Origin: an uncultured Phycisphaerales bacterium | Lineage (GTDB): Bacteria > Planctomycetota > Phycisphaerae > Phycisphaerales > UBA1924 | Reading direction: 5' to 3' | Length of the DNA stretch: 41,617 bases | NCBI GenBank assembly: GCA_937871915.1 | Contig: CALMPG010000067.1 | Location: 1 to 41,617, forward strand | Shown: piece by piece, positions 26,333 through 34,034 of the stretch | How the letters are laid out: each line of letters starts with the position of its first letter | Numbering within the stretch: the stretch's first letter is position 1 | Notes under the pieces: generated by a model | The model's database searches: none | What the model was told of the DNA's origin: nothing | The model's input: the letters and a program-made list of their open reading frames with translations, nothing else | Made by a program: the position numbers and the translations under genes

Positions 26333-27874
26333 TTATCCGACCGGTGCCACGGGTTCCCCGGCTCCCCGGGCCTTCACGACGCCCACGACCCGCTCGAGCC
26401 GCACCCGGCGCGACCCCTTCACCAGCACCAGGTCACCGCCCCGCAGGAGTCCTGCGATCTCGCCGGCGCCCTCGCCATCGGCCGTCGCGAACCACTTCAC
26501 TTTGTCTCCGCCCCATCCTGTTCCCTGGAGCGCATCGCGCGCCTCCTCCATTCCCTCGCCCACCAGGACCGCCAGCCCGATGGGGTGTTTCTTCGAGCGA
26601 TCGACGATCGCCTCGGCGACGGCCCGGTGCCCCGGCGCGCTCGCCGCGCCCATCTCCAGCATTTCTCCCAGCACGCATACACACCGCTTGGCCCCGGCGA
26701 ACCCGGCCGCGCCGAGCGAGACGAGCGTCTCGATCCCGGCGATCATCGAGTCCGGGTTGGCGTTGTAGGCGTCGTTGATGATCGTCGCGCCCTCCGCTCC
26801 CCCAACCCCCCCCACGCGCTCGATCATCAGGCGCATCTCCGCGCCGCCCGCCGTCGCCAGCGCCGCCGCGGCCCTCTGCTCGTCCACGCCCAGGCGGCGG
26901 GCCACGGCGAGCGCGGCCATGGCGTTGAGCGCGTTGTGCTCGCCCACCAGGGGGACGCGGTACTTCTGCCGCCCGTTCACCGTGAAGGCCAGCCAGGCCT
27001 GGCCGTTCTCGATCTCGTGATGCGCCTCGGTCAGACGGAGCGTCGCCGGCGCGCTGCGCCCGAACGTCACCGTGTTCTTCACGCCCCGCAGGGCCTCGGC
27101 GAGTTCGGGCGCATCGGTCGCGATGACCCACCCGCCCGTGCTCGACGCGCCCCCCTTGAGGTGCTTGAGCACCGTGGCCTCCTCCGCCGCGACGCCCGCC
27201 AGGTCCCCGAACCCTTCGAGATGCTCGCGCCCGATGGACGTGATCACGGCCACATCCGGCTTGACGACCTCGGCGAGCGTCTTGATCTCGCCTGGGTGGT
27301 TGGTGCCGACCTCGCAGACGAGGAACTGGTCGGTCTCCTTGGCGCGGAGGATGGTGAGGGGGACGCCGACGGCGTTGTTGAAGCTTTTGGCGCTGGCCGT
27401 GCCGCGCAGGCCGCAGGAGCCGAGGATGTGCTCGATCAGGCGCGTCGTGGTGGTCTTCCCGTTGGACCCGCACACGGCGATGACCTTGGTGCGTTTGAGG
27501 CTCTCGCGATACGCCGCGGCGATGCGGAGCAGGGCCTTGCCGGTGTCGGCGACCTTCATGATCCCGCAGGCGTTGCCGGGAGCGGGAAACCCGCCCGCTG
27601 GTATGGCCGCGGCGTCGTCGATGACCGCGATCGGGGCGCCGGCCTTGACGGCATCGGCGAGGAAGGCGTGGCCGTCGAAGTTCTCGCCGCGGAGGGCGAT
27701 GAACGCCTGGCCCTTCTGCAGCGTGCGCGTGTCCGTGCTCACGCCGGTGATGGGCGCGTGCAGGTCGGGCAGGGGGAGGTCGGCGGGCCGATCCCTGGGC
27801 AACTCGATCTGCGCGGGCCGCACGATCCACGCCCCGCCGCAGGCCGCACGAATGTTGTCCGGAGTCCAGAACAT
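26333..27874 (-). CDS. murF: UDP-MurNAc-tripeptide--D-alanyl-D-alanine ligase MurF
   Basis: MurF adds D-Ala-D-Ala to the UDP-MurNAc-tripeptide in the cytoplasm, using ATP. The 513-residue protein has the Mur ligase P-loop GSNGKTTT (136-143), the substrate-side pattern GVSTDTR (44-50), the NALNAMAALA segment of the central domain, and the third-domain INDAYNANPDSM typical of MurF. I chose the ATG at 27872-27874, with GGGAAG just upstream. An in-frame TTG five codons earlier is less likely. The gene follows murE by 148 bases and precedes mraY, the order common in dcw clusters. Confidence 0.95.
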   Translation of the reverse strand: MFWTPDNIRAACGGAWIVRPAQIELPRDRPADLPLPDLHAPITGVSTDTRTLQKGQAFIALRGENFDGHAFLADAVKAGAPIAVIDDAAAIPAGGFPAPGNACGIMKVADTGKALLRIAAAYRESLKRTKVIAVCGSNGKTTTTRLIEHILGSCGLRGTASAKSFNNAVGVPLTILRAKETDQFLVCEVGTNHPGEIKTLAEVVKPDVAVITSIGREHLEGFGDLAGVAAEEATVLKHLKGGASSTGGWVIATDAPELAEALRGVKNTVTFGRSAPATLRLTEAHHEIENGQAWLAFTVNGRQKYRVPLVGEHNALNAMAALAVARRLGVDEQRAAAALATAGGAEMRLMIERVGGVGGAEGATIINDAYNANPDSMIAGIETLVSLGAAGFAGAKRCVCVLGEMLEMGAASAPGHRAVAEAIVDRSKKHPIGLAVLVGEGMEEARDALQGTGWGGDKVKWFATADGEGAGEIAGLLRGGDLVLVKGSRRVRLERVVGVVKARGAGEPVAPVG

Positions 27875-28022
27875 GACGCTTCCCGACAAAGTTCACCGCT
27901 GAGAACACACAGGCCGCAGACACGACGGCAAGGATAGATGCACCGCCCCCCGACCCCCGCCAAGCCCCACTCAATCGGCACTTCCCACGGTTTCCAATCA
28001 CGCCCCCTTCCCAATCACCCGC

Positions 28023-29840
28023 TCATTCCCGCACCGCCATCCCCCGCTCCCGAAGCGCACCCCGGGCCACCTCCCGATCATCAAAGTGCCGCTTCTGCGT
28101 CCCGATGATCTGATAGTCCTCGTGGCCCTTTCCCGCGATGATCACGGTGTCGCCCGGCATCGCCATCTGGATCGCGATCCGGATCGCCGCCCCACGGTCC
28201 GGCTCGGTCATCCAGGTATTGCTTGTGGCGCCTCGGAACAAACTACCCGGCGGCCCCACTACTTCCCTTACCCCCGCCATCACCTCATCGATGATCGCCG
28301 TCGGATCCTCCGTTCTCGGGTTGTCGCTCGTCACGATCACCCAGTCGGCCAGTTCCGCGGCGACCTTCCCCATCCGCGGCCTCTTGGTCCGGTCGCGATC
28401 CCCGCCGCACCCGAACACACACCAAAGGCGAGATGATGTCGGATCTAGGTCGGAAGTCGGAACTGCCGGGGCCTTCATCGCACCCCGAAGCACCTTGAGC
28501 ACCGTGGCGAGGGCGTCGTCGGTGTGGGCGTAGTCCACGAAGACCTGGATGGGAGCACCGGGGGCAGTGACGGGTTCCAGGCGACCGGGGGGCGCGCTGG
28601 CCTTTTCCAAAGCCCCGGCGATGATCTCGAAACTCACGGCGTCCTCGTCGGTGCCGCCGAAGAGGGCGTGGACCGTCGAGACGGCCTGGAGGGCGTTCAT
28701 GACGTTGAAGGCCCCGACGAGGGGAACACGGACTGTTCGATGGCCCCAAGGCCCGGTGAACTCGACGTCGGTGCCGGAGGTGTTGGAGCCGAGGACTCGG
28801 GCGCGGCAGAGGGTGGGTGGGGGCGGGAGGCCCGGTTGGATGGAAGAAGTGCCGCGCGCACCACTGGCGGACGAGCCGCCAGTGCCACCCTCTGTTGCGG
28901 ACGAGTCGCCAGTGCCAACCGGCGGGGGCGGAAGGCGGTCTCCCAGCGGCCCTCTCGCGCCCTCCACAGCGCACCGAATGATGCTGGCCTTGCAGCCGCC
29001 GACCATCTGGGAATGGGCCGCGTCCTGGATGTTCACCACCGCGACGCCCTCGGCGGGGAGCCCCTCGAAGAGCCGCCGCTTGGCCGCGGCGTAGTCCTCC
29101 ATCGTCCCGTGATAGTCGAGATGGTCGCCCGTCAGGTTCGTGAACACCCCGGCGTTGAACCGGACCCCGCCCGGGGCGCCGACCCGCTGCTGGTCGAGGG
29201 CGTGGCTGGAGACTTCCATCACGGCCGCGCGGCAGCCGGCTTCGAGCATCCGGGCCAAGGTCCGCGATACCTCCAGCGCTGGGGGCGTGGTCAGGCTGGC
29301 GGGGGCGATTTCCACGCCGTCGTCGATCACTACCGTCCCGATCAATCCACAGCGAATCCCCAGGGCGTTGAGCATCTGGTGGATCAGGAACGTGATCGTG
29401 GTCTTTCCGTTGGTCCCCGTGACGCCGATCATGGCCATCTTCGACGAGGGGTTGCCGTAGAAACGTTCGGCCAGTCGGGCCGTGGCCCCGTCGATGTCGT
29501 CGCACCGCAGCAGCGCGACCCGCCCGGGTACCCCGACACTCCGTGGCGGGCTCTCTCCGGGTACCCCGACACTCCGTGACGGGCTCTTCCCCGGCCCACC
29601 GGTGGGCCACGCAAACCCCGGATCATCCACCAGCACGGCCACCGCCCCCGCCTCCACCGCCGGGCCGACAAACGCCTTTCCATCCGACTTCTCCCCCGTC
29701 CTCGCCACAAACAGCGACCCCGGCATCACCGTCCGCGAGTCTTCCGTGACATCGCACACCCGCAGATTCCCCAGCGCCGCATCCGCATCGCCGCCCGCGA
29801 TGGTGATGTCCAGCCCCTGGATCAGGTCCGCGATTCTCAT
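28023..29840 (-). CDS. murE: UDP-MurNAc-tripeptide synthetase MurE, meso-diaminopimelate type, with in-frame repeat insertions
   Basis: MurE adds the third amino acid to UDP-MurNAc-L-Ala-D-Glu. P-loop TGTNGKTT (141-148), the HALDQQRV segment, the NLTGDHLDYHGTMEDYAAAK stretch and GCGGDRDRTKRP are all present. DNPR (506-509) is the motif that selects meso-diaminopimelate. The product has 605 residues against about 490-510 usually. The excess lies in three low-complexity segments: 81-107 (two copies of the RSVGVPG-coding repeat), about 301-344 (Gly/Ser/Pro-rich, two palindrome copies), and about 456-471. All lie in loops between conserved motifs, and the frame is intact, so the enzyme is probably functional. 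It is the first gene of murE-murF-mraY. Confidence 0.95.
   Translation of the reverse strand: MRIADLIQGLDITIAGGDADAALGNLRVCDVTEDSRTVMPGSLFVARTGEKSDGKAFVGPAVEAGAVAVLVDDPGFAWPTGGPGKSPSRSVGVPGESPPRSVGVPGRVALLRCDDIDGATARLAERFYGNPSSKMAMIGVTGTNGKTTITFLIHQMLNALGIRCGLIGTVVIDDGVEIAPASLTTPPALEVSRTLARMLEAGCRAAVMEVSSHALDQQRVGAPGGVRFNAGVFTNLTGDHLDYHGTMEDYAAAKRRLFEGLPAEGVAVVNIQDAAHSQMVGGCKASIIRCAVEGARGPLGDRLPPPPVGTGDSSATEGGTGGSSASGARGTSSIQPGLPPPPTLCRARVLGSNTSGTDVEFTGPWGHRTVRVPLVGAFNVMNALQAVSTVHALFGGTDEDAVSFEIIAGALEKASAPPGRLEPVTAPGAPIQVFVDYAHTDDALATVLKVLRGAMKAPAVPTSDLDPTSSRLWCVFGCGGDRDRTKRPRMGKVAAELADWVIVTSDNPRTEDPTAIIDEVMAGVREVVGPPGSLFRGATSNTWMTEPDRGAAIRIAIQMAMPGDTVIIAGKGHEDYQIIGTQKRHFDDREVARGALRERGMAVRE
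28861..28917. repeat. Two copies of a dispersed palindrome inside murE
   Basis: ccactggcggacgagccgcc (28861-28880, continuing to 28887) and a second copy at 28895-28917 share the core gcggacgag(c/t)cgccagtgcca pattern. The same repeat is found, inverted, at 22347-22372. Confidence 0.85.
29525..29583. repeat. Two in-frame copies of the array repeat inside murE
   Basis: Copies at 29525-29550 and 29558-29583 have a 33-base period, a multiple of three. Both match the reverse complement of the unit in the 5768-5939 array (cgggtaccccgacactccgt core) and encode RSVGVPG in the same frame. Confidence 0.95.
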
Positions 29841-29920
29841 GTGGTGATCCTACCGCCGTGACTCGGGGTGGCCGCCACGAGTTGTGCAGGCCCTTCACCA
29901 CCCGGCCCGATCCTCCCTCC

Positions 29921-31456
29921 ATGCCCAGCACCCCCTCCCGCCCCCCCGGCTCCCTCCGCCCACGCGAACTCGGCGCGGCCATGGCCGCGCTGGCCACCGC
30001 CGCGGTTGTGCATGCCCAGCCCCGGGTGATCTACGCCGACGCCAGCAACACGGCCGGGGCCCACACCGGGGCTTCGTGGCAGACGGCGTATCGCGACCTG
30101 CAGGACGCGCTGCTCGCCGCTCGCATCGACCCGAACCGCGCCACCCGCGGCGTGGAGGTCCGCATCGCGCAGGGGATTTACACCCCCGATCGCGCCTCCG
30201 GCGACCGATACGCATCGTTTGTGCTCAATAGCGCCGTCACGCTCATGGGCGGCTTTGCCGGGCTCAAGGGGAGCAACCCCGACGAGCGCGATCCGAGGCA
30301 GTTCGTGAGCGTGCTCTCGGGGGACCTGAGCCGCAACGATGGTCCCGCGTTCACGAACTATGCCGACAACTCGCGGACGATCGTCTCGGCCGACACCGCG
30401 GATGGGAGCGCTGCGCTCGACGGGCTGGAGATCAGCGGCGGAAGCGCGGTGACGCCCGTCATCTCCAAGGCGTCCTCGCTCCCCTCGGCCGGCCTGACGC
30501 TGCGCGGCTGCACCATCACGCGCAATCTGGGTGGGTCGGGCCGCGTGCTCCATTTGCGAAACAGCACGCTCATCTCCTGCCGCATCGTCGACAATCGCGC
30601 GGACAACTCGGCGATCCTCTTCGGCAGCGGCAACACGCTCGATGCCTGCGAGATCCGGGGCAACCGAACGACGGGCCAGCCAATCGTGTCCATCGTGAAG
30701 TTCTTCAGCCTCGGCGCCACCGACCGGTTCCGACGCTGCCTCATCGCCGACAACATTAGCGGCGCGGGCGGAACGCTCGGCGCGTTTGAGTCCGCCATGA
30801 CCATCGAGCTCTCCGGCTGCACGCTCGCCGGAAACGCCGGTCTGCTCCCCGCCGTCTACTCGCAACTCGGCCTGGTCCGTCTCCGAAACTGCATCATCGC
30901 CCGCAACACCACCTTCTCGCAGCCGATGAACGCCACGCAGGTCGCCGTGCAGAACGCGTCCTTGCTGGATATGAGCGGCCCGACACTGGTGGACAACGGC
31001 GCGGCCGGGTTCGCCTTCCTCACCGGCGGAACGCCGGCCGTTTCCGTGCTCTCGGGCGACCCGATGTTCGTCTCGCCCAACGGCCCCGACCAGGACCCGC
31101 TGCTCTGGGAGGACAACAACTTCCACCTCCGCCCCGGCTCGCCGGCCATCGACGCGGCCGATTCTTCCGCACCGGGCTTCCTGCCCACCGACTTCGAGGG
31201 CCGCCCGCTCTACGACGATCCCGCGGCGGCCAACGCCGGGTTCGGCCCATTCGCCTACGCCGACATCGGGGCCTCCGAGTTCAACGGGCAACTCTGCCCC
31301 CTCGACTTCGACCGCTCCGGCACGGTCTCGGTCGCGGACATCTTTGCGTTCCTCAACGCGTGGCTCGCCTCCGATCCCGAGGCGGACTTCAACGGCGGCG
31401 GTCTCGCGGTGCAGGACATCTTCGACTTTGTGAACGCGTGGCTGCGCGGGTGTTAG
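29921..31456 (+). CDS. Secreted parallel beta-helix protein with dockerin-like C-terminus
   Basis: The 511-residue protein has an N-terminal signal (basic LRPREL, hydrophobic GAAMAALATAAVV, cleavage after VHAQ). The body is a right-handed beta-helix of the pectate-lyase/choice-of-anchor type, shown by repeats of 'GCTITRN', 'NSTLISCRIVDN' and 'GCTLAGN'. The ending holds two dockerin-like calcium repeats (DFDRSGTVSVADIFAFLNAW and ADFNGGGLAVQDIFDFVNAW) and finishes RGC. Such tails are common on secreted proteins of Phycisphaerae. The substrate is unknown and no catalytic residues stand out. The start at 29921 lacks a ribosome binding site. An in-frame GTG at 29858 would add 21 residues. Confidence 0.85.
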   Translation: MPSTPSRPPGSLRPRELGAAMAALATAAVVHAQPRVIYADASNTAGAHTGASWQTAYRDLQDALLAARIDPNRATRGVEVRIAQGIYTPDRASGDRYASFVLNSAVTLMGGFAGLKGSNPDERDPRQFVSVLSGDLSRNDGPAFTNYADNSRTIVSADTADGSAALDGLEISGGSAVTPVISKASSLPSAGLTLRGCTITRNLGGSGRVLHLRNSTLISCRIVDNRADNSAILFGSGNTLDACEIRGNRTTGQPIVSIVKFFSLGATDRFRRCLIADNISGAGGTLGAFESAMTIELSGCTLAGNAGLLPAVYSQLGLVRLRNCIIARNTTFSQPMNATQVAVQNASLLDMSGPTLVDNGAAGFAFLTGGTPAVSVLSGDPMFVSPNGPDQDPLLWEDNNFHLRPGSPAIDAADSSAPGFLPTDFEGRPLYDDPAAANAGFGPFAYADIGASEFNGQLCPLDFDRSGTVSVADIFAFLNAWLASDPEADFNGGGLAVQDIFDFVNAWLRGC

Positions 31457-31499
31457 GGTGCCTTTTGCACGGGCGAGAGGTGTGGCGGGGCGGGGTTCT

Positions 31500-31519
31500 C
31501 CTCTGGCTCACGCCAGAGG
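31500..31519 (+). terminator. Hairpin after the beta-helix gene, possible terminator or dispersed repeat
   Basis: A perfect 8-bp stem (cctctggc/gccagagg) with loop tcac lies 43 bases after the stop at 31456. There is only a weak T-rich tail (ctctttgc), so termination is uncertain. The element may instead belong to the dispersed palindromes. Confidence 0.4.
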
Positions 31520-31571
31520 CTCTTTGCGATGCACTCTCGCGTTCGGCTGCCTGTTCGGCTACATTGTGGCT

Positions 31572-32366
31572 ATGAGCCTTCTGCGAATCGTGCTCCCGGC
31601 GGGTGCGGCGATGCTGATGTCGGCCTGCACGCGGCTGGCTCCTGCGCCCGCAGAGGCATCGCCGGTGCTCCCCACCCCGAGCGTTTCCGCACCGCCACCG
31701 TTTCCTGCGATGCCCTCCCCACCGCCGCGCACGGCCAGGCCGGACTTTCGTGTCGGGGGCGACCTGCTCGCCCGGCATGATCGGATCGTGGCCCAAGCCA
31801 GGGCGGGCGGGCACGAGATCGCCTTCATCGGCGACTCGATCACCGAGGGGTGGGCGGGGGCGGGGAAGGAGGCGTGGGAGAGGACGTGGGCCCTGCGGCA
31901 CGCGATCAACTGCGGGATCGGCGGGGATCGGACGCAGCACGTGCTGGGGCGGCTGGAGCATGGGTTGCTCGATGCGCTGGGCGCGCCGAACAATCACATC
32001 CGGCACATCGTGCTGCTGATCGGGACGAACAACTCGGCCGACGACTCGGCGGACCACATCGCGCTGGGCGTGAAGGCGATCACGGATGCGCTGCACGAGC
32101 GGCTGCCGGAGGCGAGGGTCACGCTCATGGCGGTGTTCCCGCGCGGCCGGTGGCCCAACCCGCTGCGCGACACGATCGCCTCACTGAACACGCGCCTGGC
32201 CCAACTCGCCGCGATGCACCCGGACTACGTGCGCCTCCTGGATATCAACGGCCTGTACCTCACGCCGCGGGGGGAGATTCCGCGGGAGCTCATGCCGGAT
32301 TCGCTGCACCTGTCGGCGGCGGGGTATCAGATTTGGTCAGAGGATCTGGAAGCCGCGGCGAGGTGA
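31572..32366 (+). CDS. SGNH/GDSL-type esterase lipoprotein
   Basis: The 264-residue protein has a lipoprotein signal with lipobox MSAC (Cys at about residue 19), so it should be lipid-anchored outside the cytoplasmic membrane. SGNH blocks are visible: GDSIT (nucleophile Ser), GIGGDRTQH (oxyanion Gly), GTNN (oxyanion Asn), and DSLHLS (Asp and His of the triad). The arrangement resembles the platelet-activating-factor acetylhydrolase-like subgroup. The substrate is probably an acyl ester on sugar or lipid, inferred from the family. I chose the ATG at 31572 because it opens a proper lipoprotein signal. The upstream frame is repeat DNA. Confidence 0.88.
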   Translation: MSLLRIVLPAGAAMLMSACTRLAPAPAEASPVLPTPSVSAPPPFPAMPSPPPRTARPDFRVGGDLLARHDRIVAQARAGGHEIAFIGDSITEGWAGAGKEAWERTWALRHAINCGIGGDRTQHVLGRLEHGLLDALGAPNNHIRHIVLLIGTNNSADDSADHIALGVKAITDALHERLPEARVTLMAVFPRGRWPNPLRDTIASLNTRLAQLAAMHPDYVRLLDINGLYLTPRGEIPRELMPDSLHLSAAGYQIWSEDLEAAAR

Positions 32367-32551
32367 TGTCGAACGCGAAAAGACGACGGCGAGACGAGCG
32401 GTTCACCCCAACCGGGGTCGTTAGTCAACACTAGCTCTTGGTCTGACATAGACACGATAAAGCCGACAGTGCAAAACCCGCTTGTATTCGCTGATTCTGG
32501 CGTCGGAGTCCGGGCGATCGAGGCGCCGCAGACTTGCCCATGACATAGGGC

Positions 32552-34030
32552 TCACAAAGTTCCACCCTTCCAAGCGGGAGAGGCCCAGAAGGGGACATAC
32601 TTGGCGGTCTTTCTGGCGGTGCTGTCGGGGGGGTCATGAAAAATGAGCCCTTCGTCCAAGGCATCTCGAATGACGCCCGAGACCTTCGTGTACTCGTCGT
32701 CGTCGATTCCAAACCGCTTTCGGAGCGATGCGTTGGTCATTGACGATCCGGTGAGGTGCATCAGCCCCGCATGCTGATACGCCGCTCTGGACCGTTCCTT
32801 GCGATCCATTTCGGCGAAGGTGCGGTATGCAAAGAGCGTCACTCTGGTCGACTCGCCAGGCGTCGCGAACTCGGGCGCAGGAAGTTGGAAAGCCTCTACC
32901 GCGGTCAGGACACGATCGATGCCACTGCCGAGCTCTTCACACATCCGCATCCGGCGCGTGAGGCCGGCCATCAACTCGTTGCGTGAACGGGGCGGCAGGT
33001 CTAGTCGGGAAGGATCGATGATCGGCCTGCCTGGATTGAGAACCTCGACGCGATTCCGAAACACCTCCACCATCGGTCCGGCACCCGTAACAGAAAAATC
33101 CTGATGGATCAGGGCGTTCGCGACGACTTCGCGGAGCGCGACTTCGGGGTACATCCGCGTTGTGGTTCGAAGCGCGTCTCCGATGTGCTCATTCTCCGGC
33201 AACTGATCGTTGATCCACCGAAGGAGCCCCTGAAAGTCCGCGGCGTACCCCTTGTCGCCAACTCGCTGTCGGAGGATTTCGGAACGGTCGTTTCCACGGT
33301 ATACAACCACGCGGATCGCCTTCCGCCCCAGCCCTTCCCATTGAGTCAGTGACTTGGCCAGCAGCAGCGCACCGAGGTTGGTGATACTCCAACCCTCCGG
33401 TTCCTTGCGAACCAGACGATCCGCATTCAACCGCTCCAGAATCGCTCCGCGATTCTCCGGCAGCGGGACCTTGAGCAGATCGAAATACGAGGGGTAGTCG
33501 AGCTCTGGCAGCACCGCGGCCTCGTCGAGACGAGCCCGAACGGCTCGCACCTCGAACGGTGTCCGATCCAGCTTGGCCCAGAGGGCTCGCTCCACTTCGG
33601 GGTGGTTGCGCAGAAGTGTCTTCGACTCTCCGACCCGAATGAACCGCTCGCCCTTGTACCCCACCGGAACGGTCGGCGCCGCCTGCACCCTCATGACAAC
33701 GACACGCTTTCCGTGGACCACTCCCTGCAACGGATCGACTCGCACGCCGGGATCAAGATTCGCGGAGAGGTGGATGAGCAGCGGTTGATTCCCGATTCGA
33801 GCCCGCTCGGGATCAAACTCCGTGCCGATGAGTCTGTGAGTGCGGTCCTCAACCCCCCATACGAGATACCCCTCACTTCGATCGTGAATCGCGGCGGCGT
33901 TGGAGAGTGCGGAAACGTACTCGCCGATCTGCTGCTCGTTGACGTTGTTGGCTTTCATTTCGAGCCAGGGTGTTTCTCGCCCGTACGCGAGCAACTCCGT
34001 CAGCAATCGCGAAAACTCCGCTTCCGTCAT
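32552..34030 (-). CDS. AlbA_2/Schlafen-type DNA-binding protein with HATPase domain
   Basis: The 492-residue protein has an N-terminal AlbA_2 (Schlafen-like) domain with E24-x-K26 (WLEMKAN) and the SNAAAIHDRSEGYLVWGVED stretch. A putative GHKL ATPase domain has the N-box-like REVVANALIHQDFS (300-313). A helix-turn-helix-like C-terminus follows. Such proteins are often annotated as RecG-like transcriptional regulators, and several relatives occur in phage-defence islands. The start has GGAG nine bases upstream and lies only 4 bases after the stop of the M3 peptidase gene. G+C is clearly lower than the neighbours, and the low-G+C stretch continues through the 185 bases downstream (32367-32551). 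Recent acquisition is likely. Confidence 0.85.
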   Translation of the reverse strand: MTEAEFSRLLTELLAYGRETPWLEMKANNVNEQQIGEYVSALSNAAAIHDRSEGYLVWGVEDRTHRLIGTEFDPERARIGNQPLLIHLSANLDPGVRVDPLQGVVHGKRVVVMRVQAAPTVPVGYKGERFIRVGESKTLLRNHPEVERALWAKLDRTPFEVRAVRARLDEAAVLPELDYPSYFDLLKVPLPENRGAILERLNADRLVRKEPEGWSITNLGALLLAKSLTQWEGLGRKAIRVVVYRGNDRSEILRQRVGDKGYAADFQGLLRWINDQLPENEHIGDALRTTTRMYPEVALREVVANALIHQDFSVTGAGPMVEVFRNRVEVLNPGRPIIDPSRLDLPPRSRNELMAGLTRRMRMCEELGSGIDRVLTAVEAFQLPAPEFATPGESTRVTLFAYRTFAEMDRKERSRAAYQHAGLMHLTGSSMTNASLRKRFGIDDDEYTKVSGVIRDALDEGLIFHDPPDSTARKTAKYVPFWASPAWKGGTL

Positions 34031-34034
34031 GCCG

